DNA of 64,000 nt from contig NZ_CP017147.1 of NCBI RefSeq assembly GCF_001741865.1, positions 310,001-374,000 on the forward strand, in the 5' to 3' direction. The position numbers and the translations under genes were made by a program. The first letter of the stretch is position 1; every line of letters starts with the position of its first letter. Positions 28,501-36,363 of this stretch are shown piece by piece. Under the pieces are notes generated by a model. It saw only the letters and a program-made list of their open reading frames with translations, made no database searches and had not been told where the DNA came from. Source of the DNA: Bosea vaviloviae (GTDB taxonomy: Bacteria; Pseudomonadota; Alphaproteobacteria; Rhizobiales; Beijerinckiaceae).

Positions 28501-29733
28501 ATGAGCGAGCATCACGACGCCCTCGAAACCCGCTCGCCCGATGCCCGCGAGGCCGATCTCTTCGCGCGGCTGCCGGCCGTGCTCGCTGCCGCCCTGAAGA
28601 CCCCGGCCTATGCCGAGCGGCTCGCTGGCATCGACCCGGCCGCGATCACCGATCGCAATTCGCTCTCCACCCTACCGATCCTGCGCAAGGCCGATTTGCC
28701 CGCGCTCCAGAAGACCGCCTTGCCCTTCGGCGGCTTCGTCTCTGCGCCGCTCGGCTCCTTCGGCCGGCTCTTCACCTCACCCGGTCCGATCTTCGAGCCG
28801 GAGGGCACCGGCAGCGATCCCTGGGGCGCGGCCCGCGGGCTCTACGCGGCGGGCTTCCGGGCCGGCGACGTCGTGCTCAACACCTTCGGCTACCATCTGA
28901 CGCCGGGCGGCTTCATCATGGATTCGGCCGCGCGCGCGCTCGGCTGCGCCGTGATCCCGGCTGGCCCCGGCAACACCGAGCAGCAGATGGAAGTGATCTC
29001 GGCCTACCGCCCCGCCTGCTATGCCGGCACGCCCGATTTCCTCAAGATCCTGATCGAGGCGGCTGAAGTGCGCGGCGTCGACATCTCCTGCCTGAAACGC
29101 GCCGTGGTCTCGGGCGCGACCTTCCCGCCCTCGCTCCAGGCCTGGGTCAAGGAGCACGGCATCGACGCCTACCAGCTCTACGCCACCGCCGATGTCGGCG
29201 TGATCGCCTATGAGACGAGCGCGCGCGCAGGCATGGTGCTGAACGAGAACCTGATCGTCGAGATCGTGCGGCCGGGCACCGGCGACCCTGTGGCGGAGGG
29301 CGAGGTCGGCGAGATCGTCATCACCAATCTCGACCCGCATCACCCGCAGATCAGGCTCGCGGTCGGTGATCTCACCGCCGTCATGCCGGGCGCGAGCCCA
29401 TGCGGGCGCAGCAACATCCGCATCAAGGGCTGGATGGGCCGCGCCGACCAGACCGCCAAGGTCAAGGGCATGTTCGTGCGCCCCGAGCAGGTCGCCGAGA
29501 TCGCCAAGCGCCATGCCGAGATCGCCAAGCTGCGCCTCGTCGTCGGCCGCGCCAACGAGGTCGACACGATGACGCTGAAGGCTGAGATCTATGCCGAACC
29601 CGCAGGGTTGATCGATGCCGTCTCCTCGACCCTGCAGCAGGTCACCAAGCTGAAAGGCGCCGTCGAGATCCTTCCGCTCGGGGCCTTGCCGAACGATGGC
29701 AAGGTGATCGCGGACGAGCGGCCGGTGGGGTAG
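28501..29733 (+). CDS. Phenylacetate-CoA ligase family protein (PaaK-like)
   Basis: A 410-residue adenylate-forming enzyme of the PaaK branch. Recognisable parts include FTSPGPIFEPEGTG (phosphate-binding region), TFGYHLTPGGFIMDSAARAL, CYAGTPDFLKILIEAAE and a C-terminal lysine-bearing segment GWMGRADQTAKVKGMFVRPEQ. These enzymes turn phenylacetate and related aromatic acids into CoA thioesters. At the end of the uptake operon, it gives a second activation step beside the ligase at 20099, suggesting that an aromatic or aryl-aliphatic acid is imported (inference). Confidence 0.88.
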   Translation: MSEHHDALETRSPDAREADLFARLPAVLAAALKTPAYAERLAGIDPAAITDRNSLSTLPILRKADLPALQKTALPFGGFVSAPLGSFGRLFTSPGPIFEPEGTGSDPWGAARGLYAAGFRAGDVVLNTFGYHLTPGGFIMDSAARALGCAVIPAGPGNTEQQMEVISAYRPACYAGTPDFLKILIEAAEVRGVDISCLKRAVVSGATFPPSLQAWVKEHGIDAYQLYATADVGVIAYETSARAGMVLNENLIVEIVRPGTGDPVAEGEVGEIVITNLDPHHPQIRLAVGDLTAVMPGASPCGRSNIRIKGWMGRADQTAKVKGMFVRPEQVAEIAKRHAEIAKLRLVVGRANEVDTMTLKAEIYAEPAGLIDAVSSTLQQVTKLKGAVEILPLGALPNDGKVIADERPVG

Positions 29734-29839
29734 CGCGCTTCATTGCCGAAAGGGCGCGGGGAACCCTCTCCCGCAGGGAGAGGGCAGGGTGAGGGGTCGG
29801 CCGTTTGACGTTTTGGCCGCGACCTGACCGCTGCTCCCT

Positions 29840-29919
29840 CGTCATTGCGAGCGCAGCGAAGCAATCCAGGAGGGCTCGCTCTACGTCTTCTGGATTGCTT
29901 CGCTGCGCTCGCAATGACG
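29840..29919. repeat. Palindromic repeat of the CGTCATTGCGAG family
   Basis: CGTCATTGCGAGCGCAGCGA and GCAATCCAG pair with CTGGATTGCTTCGCTGCGCT and CGCAATGACG as a long, nearly perfect hairpin. It is the second copy of the element at 18641-18729 and lies between two convergent genes. The stretch before it (29760-29800) carries another common intergenic motif, CCCTCTCCCGCAGGGAGAGG. Confidence 0.8.
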
Positions 29920-29969
29920 GAAAGGTCGTCACGCAACTGGTCGAACGGCCTACACCTCACCCCCGCCCC

Positions 29970-30668
29970 TCACCAATCGATCGCCTTCTCCCCCTTCGCC
30001 TCCAGCCACGCATTCGTACGCGAAAACGGCTTTGACCCGAAAAACCCGCGCCGCGCCGAGAGCGGCGAGGGATGCGCGCTCGCCAGCACCAGATGGCGCG
30101 CCTCATCGATCAATCCGCGCTTGGCCTGGGCGGGGTTGCCCCAGAGCAGGAAGACGACATGGGGCCGGCGGGCCGAGACGCTGGCGATGACCGCGTCGGT
30201 GACGGCGCCCCAGCCGAGCGCCAGATGCGAGCCCGCCTTGCTGGCCCCCTCGCGCACGGTAAGCGCGGTGTTGAGCAAGAGCACGCCTTGCCGCGCCCAC
30301 GCCGTCAGATCGCCGCTCGCAGGCCCCGCCGCGCCGAGATCGTCCTGCAATTCACGATGGATATTGACCAGCGAGCGCGGCAAAGGCGGCGGACCGACAT
30401 AGGAGAAGGCAAGCCCATTGGCATCGCCCGGCGTCGGATAGGGATCCTGGCCCAGGATGACGATGCGGACCTCAGTGAAAGGCGTCGTCGCCAACGCTGC
30501 AAGGACCCGCCCCGGTGCGGGCGCGACGACATGGCCGGCCGCAACCTCCGCATCGGCCCGGACGCAAGCTCGCGCCGCCGCCCCGTCGCGGAACACGACG
30601 AGATCGCGCCACCCTTCGGAAGCCGGCGTCGCCAGGAACGCGGCGAGCGCCGCCTCATAGCTGCTCAC
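29970..30668 (-). CDS. ung: Uracil-DNA glycosylase, family 1
   Basis: A 232-residue enzyme that removes uracil from DNA to start base-excision repair. The catalytic water-activating motif GQDPYPTPGDANGLAFS and the DNA-intercalation loop HPSPLSARRGFFG are both present. It starts at GTG, overlapping the stop of the upstream 5'-nucleotidase gene by four bases (GTGA), so translation is coupled. The length is normal for the family. Confidence 0.95.
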   Translation of the reverse strand: MSSYEAALAAFLATPASEGWRDLVVFRDGAAARACVRADAEVAAGHVVAPAPGRVLAALATTPFTEVRIVILGQDPYPTPGDANGLAFSYVGPPPLPRSLVNIHRELQDDLGAAGPASGDLTAWARQGVLLLNTALTVREGASKAGSHLALGWGAVTDAVIASVSARRPHVVFLLWGNPAQAKRGLIDEARHLVLASAHPSPLSARRGFFGSKPFSRTNAWLEAKGEKAIDW

Positions 30669-32179
30669 TTGAGAATTGCCCTGCCCTCGACCTTGGCGTC
30701 GACCGTGCCGAGCCGGCGCAGATAGACCATCACCTCATTGGCCATCAGCTTGCCGTCGGTCAGGCCGATCAGCGTCCTGCCGCGCGCCAGCGAGGTGTAA
30801 CCGTCGCCGCCCGCAAGCATGAAGTTGTTGGAGGCGACGGTGTAGTTCGCCGCCTCGTCGATCGGCTTGCCCTCGACAGTGATCGAAACGACGCGCTGGC
30901 CGACCGGGCGCTTGATATCGGCCTCGAAGGTCAGCCCGGAGACCTGCGGAAAGCGGCCCGAGCCCTGCGGGGCCGGGCCCAGGCCATTCTCGATCGCGTC
31001 CTTCACATCCTTGCCGGTGATCTGGACCATGATCGTGGCGTTGCCGAAGGGCAGTTCGCTCAGCACATCGCGCCGCGTCAGCTTGTAGCCGGCCGCATAT
31101 TGCTTGTTGGCGCGGATGCCGCCGGCATTGGTGATGGCGAGCTGCGCGCCGGTCGAGGCGCGGATGGCGTCGGAGATCAGATTGCCGATCGCCGTCTCCT
31201 GCGTGCGGATGACGCCGGTGCGGGAATCGAGCGGGGCGGCGAGGGTCGCGATCTCGATGTCGAGCTCCTTCGAGAGCTCGGTCTCGTAACCTTTCACGAT
31301 CGCGGCGACCTCGGGGTCGGGCGTGGCGGCGCGGCTGTCGTTGACCCGGAAGGTCGGCGACCAGGAAACCTGGCGGGCCGCGCCCTCGCCGGTGATGCTC
31401 ACCGCGATGTCGATCGCGGTGACGTAATTGCCCTCTTCATTCGACTCCACCATCACGACCTTGCCGTCATAGGCGATGGCAAGGTCATGGTCGTGGCCGG
31501 TCAGTACGATGTCGACGACGCGCGAGCGGACGATTTCGAGATCGGTGCGGCGCTCGGCATGAACGACGGCGACGAGGATGTCGGCGCCCTGCGCCTTCAA
31601 GGTCCGCGCCTCGCGCTGGAGCGCCTCCATGGTCGAGGAGAATTTCAGATCGCCGGGGTTGGAGAGCTGCGGCGTCGGATCATAAGTCGTGCCGATGACG
31701 CCGACCTTGACGCCGCCGAGCTCGAAGATCTGCGAATCCCTGTGGCCGGGCAAGACATTGCCGCTCGCGTCGCGCAGATTGGCGGCGAAGGTCGGATAGG
31801 TCTGGGCGGCGACGAGCTTGAGGTAGTTCTCCTTGCCGAAATCGAATTCGTGATTGCCCGGCACGAAGACGTCGAGCCCCATCTTGTTCTGCATCGCCAC
31901 GATATGGGCGCCCTGGTCGAAGCCCGACATCAGCGAGGGCGAGTAGCAGTCGCCGGCATGGCAGAACAGCACCGGCACGCCCTTGGCCCGCTCGGCCCGG
32001 GCGATGCCGGCAGCCCGCGCGAAACCGCCTTTGCCCTTGTCGTCACTCATCTTGTAGATGTCGTTGACCAGAAGCAGCGTGAAGGCGGGAGCCGGCACCT
32101 GCGCCATGGTGCCGGTCGCGGCGAGCGCCGCCGGGGCGGCGATGACGCCGAGCGCCTTGCGGCGAGTCAGTGCGGACAT
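30665..32179 (-). CDS. Bifunctional metallophosphatase/5'-nucleotidase
   Basis: A 504-residue exported enzyme. The N-terminus MSALTRRKALGVIAAPAAL contains a twin-arginine-like signal; the ATG at 32179 has AGAGG about eight bases upstream. The metallophosphatase domain shows GNHEFDFG near residue 100 and VLTGHDHDLAIAYDG, which bind two metal ions. A C-terminal 5'-nucleotidase domain contains ITNAGGIRANK and NNFMLAGGDGYTSL. It dephosphorylates nucleotides in the periplasm. The glycosylase gene overlaps its stop. The metal ligand Asp in the usual DxHG start is seen in variant form as VNDIYKM. Confidence 0.9.
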   Translation of the reverse strand: MSALTRRKALGVIAAPAALAATGTMAQVPAPAFTLLLVNDIYKMSDDKGKGGFARAAGIARAERAKGVPVLFCHAGDCYSPSLMSGFDQGAHIVAMQNKMGLDVFVPGNHEFDFGKENYLKLVAAQTYPTFAANLRDASGNVLPGHRDSQIFELGGVKVGVIGTTYDPTPQLSNPGDLKFSSTMEALQREARTLKAQGADILVAVVHAERRTDLEIVRSRVVDIVLTGHDHDLAIAYDGKVVMVESNEEGNYVTAIDIAVSITGEGAARQVSWSPTFRVNDSRAATPDPEVAAIVKGYETELSKELDIEIATLAAPLDSRTGVIRTQETAIGNLISDAIRASTGAQLAITNAGGIRANKQYAAGYKLTRRDVLSELPFGNATIMVQITGKDVKDAIENGLGPAPQGSGRFPQVSGLTFEADIKRPVGQRVVSITVEGKPIDEAANYTVASNNFMLAGGDGYTSLARGRTLIGLTDGKLMANEVMVYLRRLGTVDAKVEGRAILK

Positions 32180-32261
32180 GGTGGGAGCCTCTGCTTGAGA
32201 ACCGGCGCAAACTAGCAAAGCCCGGGCCGCATTGACCAGTGCCGGCGCAGGCCCGTTCGCT

Positions 32262-32312
32262 AGAGCAGGGCGCGAAAAAGTGGGAACCGGTTTTTCGCAT
32301 TGGTCCTGCTCT
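32262..32312. repeat. GCGAAAAA...TTTTTCGC hairpin repeat
   Basis: The outer arms AGAGCAGG and CCTGCTCT flank the inner arms GCGAAAAA and TTTTTCGC around GTGGGAACCGG. Copies occur at 44346-44394, 48031-48075 and 61975-62023, all between genes. This one lies between divergent genes for the 5'-nucleotidase and ferrochelatase. Confidence 0.85.
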
Positions 32313-32461
32313 AACTCTTTGATAAGAGACGGATTCAGATTTCAGATCGGATCCGATCTGGAATCATCCGGCTCTAGTGTCGCACCCCCCTGCCTGGCGC
32401 GCTTCGCGACTGGACGAAAACCGGAACTCGTCTAAATCACGGGCAAAGGAAAGTCTGCGCC

Positions 32462-33526
32462 ATGACAGCCGAGACCAGTCCAGCCGCCGCGATGCCGGTC
32501 GTCAGCCTGCCCTCCGATCACCCCAAGATCGCGGCCGGCCGCATCGGCGTCCTGCTGATGAATCTCGGCACGCCGGAAGGCACGAGCTACCGGCCGATGC
32601 GGGCCTATCTCAAGGAGTTCCTCTCCGACCGGCGGGTGATCGAGGAACCGCGCTGGAAATGGTGGCCGATCCTCAATCTGATCATCCTGACCACGCGGCC
32701 GGGCCGCAAGGGCAAGGACTACGCCTCGATCTGGAACAATGAGCGCAATGAGGGGCCACTCAAGACGATCACGCGCTCGCAGACCGAACAAGTCGCCAAG
32801 CGCCTGAAGCCCATGGCCGGCGAGCGCGTCATCTTCGATTGGGCGATGCGCTACGGCTTTCCCGATGTGAAGAGCAGGATCAAGGCGCTGCAGGATCAGG
32901 GCTGCGACCGTATCCTGCTGGTGCCGCTCTACCCGCAATATGCCGCGCCGACCTCGGCTACGGCCTGCGACCAGGCCTTTCGGGCCTTGATGGAGATGCG
33001 CTGGCAACCGGCGGTACGCGTTGCCCCGCCCTATCATGACGACCCGACCTATATCAAAGCGCTGGCCGCCTCGATGCGCAGTTCGCTGGCGAAGCTCGAT
33101 TTCGATCCCGAGATCATCCTCTGCTCCTTCCATGGCATGCCCAAGGAATATCTGCTCAAGGGCGACCCCTATTACTGCCAATGCGTCAAGACCTGGCGCC
33201 TGCTGCGCGAGGAGCTCGGGCTGCCGGCAGAGCGCTTCAGGCTGACCTTCCAGTCGCGCTTCGGGCCCGATGAATGGCTGCAGCCTTATACCGACGAGAC
33301 AGTCAAAGCGCTGGCACAGGCGGGCACCACATCGCTCGCCATCGTCGCGCCAGGCTTCTCGGCCGATTGCCTGGAGACGCTCGAGGAGCTCGATGTCGAG
33401 AACCGCGAGATCTTCATGCACAATGGCGGCAAGCGCTTCGCCTATCTGCCTTGCCTGAACGACTCCGCTGAAAGCATCGACGTGCTCGAGGCCCTGGTCC
33501 GGCGCGAATTGATGGGTTGGCTCTGA
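32462..33526 (+). CDS. hemH: Ferrochelatase
   Basis: A 354-residue enzyme that inserts Fe2+ into protoporphyrin IX in the last step of haem synthesis. MNLGTPEGTSYRPMRAYLKEFLSD is the family N-terminus; the catalytic histidine is in CSFHGMPKEYL near residue 222; DPYYCQC and the second metal-site region GFSADCLETLEELDVENRE follow. The length is normal. A 50-base repeat lies upstream. It is convergent with the alpha/beta hydrolase gene, only 15 bases away. Confidence 0.96.
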   Translation: MTAETSPAAAMPVVSLPSDHPKIAAGRIGVLLMNLGTPEGTSYRPMRAYLKEFLSDRRVIEEPRWKWWPILNLIILTTRPGRKGKDYASIWNNERNEGPLKTITRSQTEQVAKRLKPMAGERVIFDWAMRYGFPDVKSRIKALQDQGCDRILLVPLYPQYAAPTSATACDQAFRALMEMRWQPAVRVAPPYHDDPTYIKALAASMRSSLAKLDFDPEIILCSFHGMPKEYLLKGDPYYCQCVKTWRLLREELGLPAERFRLTFQSRFGPDEWLQPYTDETVKALAQAGTTSLAIVAPGFSADCLETLEELDVENREIFMHNGGKRFAYLPCLNDSAESIDVLEALVRRELMGWL

Positions 33527-33541
33527 GCGTCAGGCCGCCGG

Positions 33542-34435
33542 TCAAGCCGTCACGAAGCCCGTCACCGCCTCCACCACCGGTTTCGCCTGCAGGATGCGGC
33601 GATGCCCGAGCCCGCTCATCGGCACGAGCCTGGCGAAGGGCCCCGCCGTCGCCAGCGCTTCCGCATGATGGAAGCCGAGCTCCTTGTCGTCGCGGCAATG
33701 CACGATCAGCGCCGGCAAGCCGACCGAAGCCAGTTGGCCCGCCCCTTCGAAAGCCGTGACCGGCGCGCCGGCGACGATATGGATACGCCGCTCCAGCGCC
33801 GCCTGCCCACGCGCGCCAAGGCCGATCGTCGCGCCGAAGCGCCGCGTCACCAGCGTCATCGATGAGGGGGCGGCGATCATCGCCAGGCGCTTCGCCTCGA
33901 CCACCGGCTGGCCGGGAACGGTTCCGGCCAGAGCCGCCAGCGCGATCGCACCGCCAAAGGAATGCGTGACGATGGCATGCACCGGGGCGAAGGCGCGCGC
34001 GACCGCGGCCAGACTCGCAACCCCGAGCGGAATGTTGAGCTCGCTGCCTGTCGAGGCGCCATGGGCCGGCAGATCATAGGCCACGACGCGAAAACCCGCC
34101 GCCAGCAGAGGAGCGACGAAAGCGGTCATGAAGACGGCGGCGCCCGTCCAGCCATGAACCAGGATCACGGTCGGGCGTTGCTCCACCGGATCGGCGCCAG
34201 GCGGATCGAAGACATAGGCCGCCACCGAGCCGCATGGGAACGGTATCGAGACCGCTTCGCTCGCTTGCAGCCGCGTGGTCGCGGGTTTGACCGCCCCCTT
34301 GCGATTGGCATTTCCCTGTGGGCGACGCGGCGGGGTACAAAAGGCTTTGAATGCGAGGCGGCCACTGGTCTTGGGAGCAAGGAAGCTCGAGACCCGGATC
34401 AACGGCCGCAACAGACGGAGTGCAATGTCAGCCAT
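33542..34435 (-). CDS. Alpha/beta hydrolase
   Basis: A 297-residue serine hydrolase. The oxyanion motif VHGWTGAAVF, nucleophile Ser in THSFGGAIALA, acid residue in VHCRDDKELG and catalytic His in GLGHRRILQ are in the right order. The nucleophile elbow is H-S-F-G-G, a usual variant. No signal peptide. It is transcribed away from the MarR gene and its promoter carries a perfect palindrome at 34451-34468, so the MarR protein probably represses it. The substrate, perhaps an ester or an antimicrobial, is not known. Confidence 0.9.
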   Translation of the reverse strand: MADIALRLLRPLIRVSSFLAPKTSGRLAFKAFCTPPRRPQGNANRKGAVKPATTRLQASEAVSIPFPCGSVAAYVFDPPGADPVEQRPTVILVHGWTGAAVFMTAFVAPLLAAGFRVVAYDLPAHGASTGSELNIPLGVASLAAVARAFAPVHAIVTHSFGGAIALAALAGTVPGQPVVEAKRLAMIAAPSSMTLVTRRFGATIGLGARGQAALERRIHIVAGAPVTAFEGAGQLASVGLPALIVHCRDDKELGFHHAEALATAGPFARLVPMSGLGHRRILQAKPVVEAVTGFVTA

Positions 34436-34450
34436 GGCTCATATCCATAT

Positions 34451-34487
34451 TAGTTCAGCGCTGAACTATTATGTTCACCCATGAACA
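34451..34487. promoter_or_regulatory. Two palindromic operators between hydrolase and marR-type gene
   Basis: TAGTTCAGCGCTGAACTA (34451-34468) is a perfect 18-base palindrome. Four bases on, TGTTCA (34472-34477) and TGAACA (34482-34487) form a second site that covers the ATG of the regulator. Both share the core GTTCA/TGAAC. This is the expected arrangement for a MarR repressor that controls itself and the divergent gene. Confidence 0.75.
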
Positions 34488-34963
34488 AAAAGCAAGAGGC
34501 TGCCGAGACAAGCTTCGTCGAGACCCAGACCCTGCCCTGGGATCTGCCGCGCTTTCGCAACTGGATCGCGGTGGCGCGCATCCACGCGCTCTGGAAGAAG
34601 GTCTTCAGCGAAGCGCTTGGCCCGCTCGGCATTCAGGTCGCCCATTATGACGTGCTTGCCAACATCTTCCACACGCCAGGGCTGACGCAGCAGGCGCTTG
34701 CCGAAAAGCTCCTCGTCGGCCGCAGCGCCATGAGCATGCTACTGCCCGAGCTGGAGCGGCGCGAACTCGTCGAGCGGCGCGGCGACGAAACCGACCGCCG
34801 CGTCCGCAGGCTCTGGCTGACGCCGACGGGCGAGGCCCTGACGCGCAAGGCCATGGCGATCCATGTCGCACGCATCGAGGCGATGATGACGGTGCTCAGC
34901 GATGCCGAATGCGACGCGGTTGGCGAGATGATGCGCCGTGTCGCCAAGGCGCTGGAATCCTGA
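34481..34963 (+). CDS. MarR family transcriptional regulator
   Basis: A 160-residue winged-helix regulator. The recognition region is TQQALAEKLLVGRSAMSMLLPELERRELVER, followed by the wing RRGDETDRRVRRLWLTPTGEA. The start codon lies inside the second palindromic site, so its own synthesis is probably repressed by binding there. It likely represses the divergent alpha/beta hydrolase and responds to a small aromatic or lipid ligand, as MarR proteins do; the ligand is unknown. Confidence 0.93.
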   Translation: MNKKQEAAETSFVETQTLPWDLPRFRNWIAVARIHALWKKVFSEALGPLGIQVAHYDVLANIFHTPGLTQQALAEKLLVGRSAMSMLLPELERRELVERRGDETDRRVRRLWLTPTGEALTRKAMAIHVARIEAMMTVLSDAECDAVGEMMRRVAKALES

Positions 34964-35034
34964 AGCGCTCCATTCCAGTTGGCGGCGCCAAGGCGGCGGC
35001 TCAGGAGCGTCTCGCCTTGAGGTAGAAACCGCTC

Positions 35035-35110
35035 GGTCATACCGAGCGAAGCCCCCGGTTCCGGCCTTCGGCCGGCCCAGGCACACGCTCCGCGCAGACC
35101 CGGGATGACC
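35035..35110. repeat. GTCAT-type palindromic repeat
   Basis: The element starts GGTCAT and ends ATGACC with internal GGTTCCGGCCTTCGGCCGGCC. It is a shorter relative of the repeats at 130-167, 19703-19810 and 22928-23040. It lies between the MarR gene and the porin terminator. Confidence 0.55.
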
Positions 35111-35150
35111 AACCTTTTACTTCGACCTGAATGCGCCCTGCTCCGGCCAA

Positions 35151-35182
35151 TGAAAAAGGCCGCTCTCGCGAGCGGCCTTCTG
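35151..35182 (-). terminator. Intrinsic terminator of the porin gene
   Basis: On the minus strand, downstream of the porin stop, a 10-base perfect stem (AAGGCCGCTC, loop GCGA, GAGCGGCCTT) is followed by a run of Ts. The stem at 35156-35179 is strongly GC-rich, and the T run corresponds to the AAAAA at 35153-35157 on the plus strand. This is a textbook rho-independent terminator. Confidence 0.9.
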
Positions 35183-35205
35183 TGATTCATCCCTGATGGG
35201 AGCTG

Positions 35206-36129
35206 TTACTTCGGCGCGAAGACGCCGAGGCTGCTCGCCGTGATGTCGAAGGAGAGTGAGCCGACCACGGTCGGGTTGCACCATTTCGAGCCGTAGGCCC
35301 CACCGGCATTGCCGCGCGTGATGCCGCTCGGATCGGAGGTCAGCGTGAAGCACTTGGACTTCGACAGGTTGGTATCGTGATAGCGGATATCCGCCGTCAG
35401 GTTCTTCCAGGTGTAGGAAAGGCCGACATTCCAGTAATTATAGTCGGGCAGGCGGATCGCGACGGGGAAGGCGATGTTGGTGTTGGTCGTGCCAAGCCAG
35501 TAGCGGCCGAACTCACCCGAGACCGAGAGGCCTTCGAGGAAGGGCAGGTTGTACTTGGCGGTGCCGGAGGCGTAGGTGCCACTCGCGCCGGTGCCGAGCC
35601 AGTTCCAGGCATAGAAGACGTTGGCGCCGATCGTGACCTTGTCCTCCCAGTTATAGGAGACCTTGCCGGCGATTTCCATGAAATCGGTGTTCTTCGGCGT
35701 CCAGATCGTGCCGAGATTGTCGATATAGCGGCTCTCATCCGGGTAGTAATACTGGATTACACCCAGATCGAAGGTGACCGGGCCGAATTTCGGGCGGATA
35801 CCGGCGGTGAAATCGATTTCCGCCGGCGGGTTGGTGACGAGATCGACGCTCGAGGCCCAGACGCCGACATAGAACAGATTGTCGTAAATCTGCAGTTCCG
35901 CGCCGCCCTGGATGGCGGGCTTGCGATCCGACTGGGAGATACCGCGGAAATTATAGTCGCTCGTCGCCTTGATGGTGACGGCGATATCGAACCAAGTGAT
36001 CGCCGGAGGCACCGGGGCAGCCGGGGCGCCCTTCTTGCTCGGAAGATCCGACGCATGCGCGGCACCCGACAGCATCGCCAGAGAGAACGCTGCACCCGCC
36101 ACGGAAGACCGGAAGAAATCGAAAGCCAT
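35206..36129 (-). CDS. TorF-family putative outer-membrane porin
   Basis: A 307-residue outer-membrane beta-barrel. The second of two adjacent ATGs (36129) is chosen for its spacing to GGAG. The signal peptide covers about residues 1-26 (ending AAHA before SDLPSKKG). After a proline-rich linker comes VTIKATSDYNFRGISQSDRKP, the family-defining first strands (TorF/Gcw_chp type), then alternating strands rich in Tyr and Trp, ending in Phe-rich strand LSFDITASSLGVFAPK. A strong terminator follows; an inverted repeat lies about 140 bases upstream. Confidence 0.9.
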   Translation of the reverse strand: MAFDFFRSSVAGAAFSLAMLSGAAHASDLPSKKGAPAAPVPPAITWFDIAVTIKATSDYNFRGISQSDRKPAIQGGAELQIYDNLFYVGVWASSVDLVTNPPAEIDFTAGIRPKFGPVTFDLGVIQYYYPDESRYIDNLGTIWTPKNTDFMEIAGKVSYNWEDKVTIGANVFYAWNWLGTGASGTYASGTAKYNLPFLEGLSVSGEFGRYWLGTTNTNIAFPVAIRLPDYNYWNVGLSYTWKNLTADIRYHDTNLSKSKCFTLTSDPSGITRGNAGGAYGSKWCNPTVVGSLSFDITASSLGVFAPK

Positions 36130-36266
36130 CATCAGCTCCGTCAAATGTCGAAATGCACGCGCAACGTGCCGCGCTTTCGCCATTATGAAGCCAATGGATC
36201 GCCTGATTCAGCAAGCCGAGCTTTTCGGCAGCTTGCCCATGAAGCGGGCAATATCTCGGTCAGAGT

Positions 36267-36291
36267 CACGTTTTGATGCATTCAAAACGTG
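36267..36291. promoter_or_regulatory. Perfect palindrome upstream of the porin gene
   Basis: Arms CACGTTTTGA (36267-36276) and TCAAAACGTG (36282-36291) with a 5-base centre TGCAT. It is AT-rich compared with its surroundings and sits in the only sizeable gap upstream of the porin gene, 138 bases before the start codon. It looks like a regulator binding site; the regulator is not in the immediate neighbourhood. Confidence 0.6.
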
Positions 36292-36363
36292 CTTCGCCGA
36301 CAAAGCGGAATGCTGTGATATTTCCGTCACGCATACCGGGCGCAAGCGCCCGGCTGCAACCCA

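Noticed and set aside
36338..36357. GC-rich hairpin CCGGGCGC-AA-GCGCCCGG after the L,D-transpeptidase gene as intrinsic terminator
   Set aside because: No T run follows the stem in the direction of transcription, so it does not meet the usual criteria.
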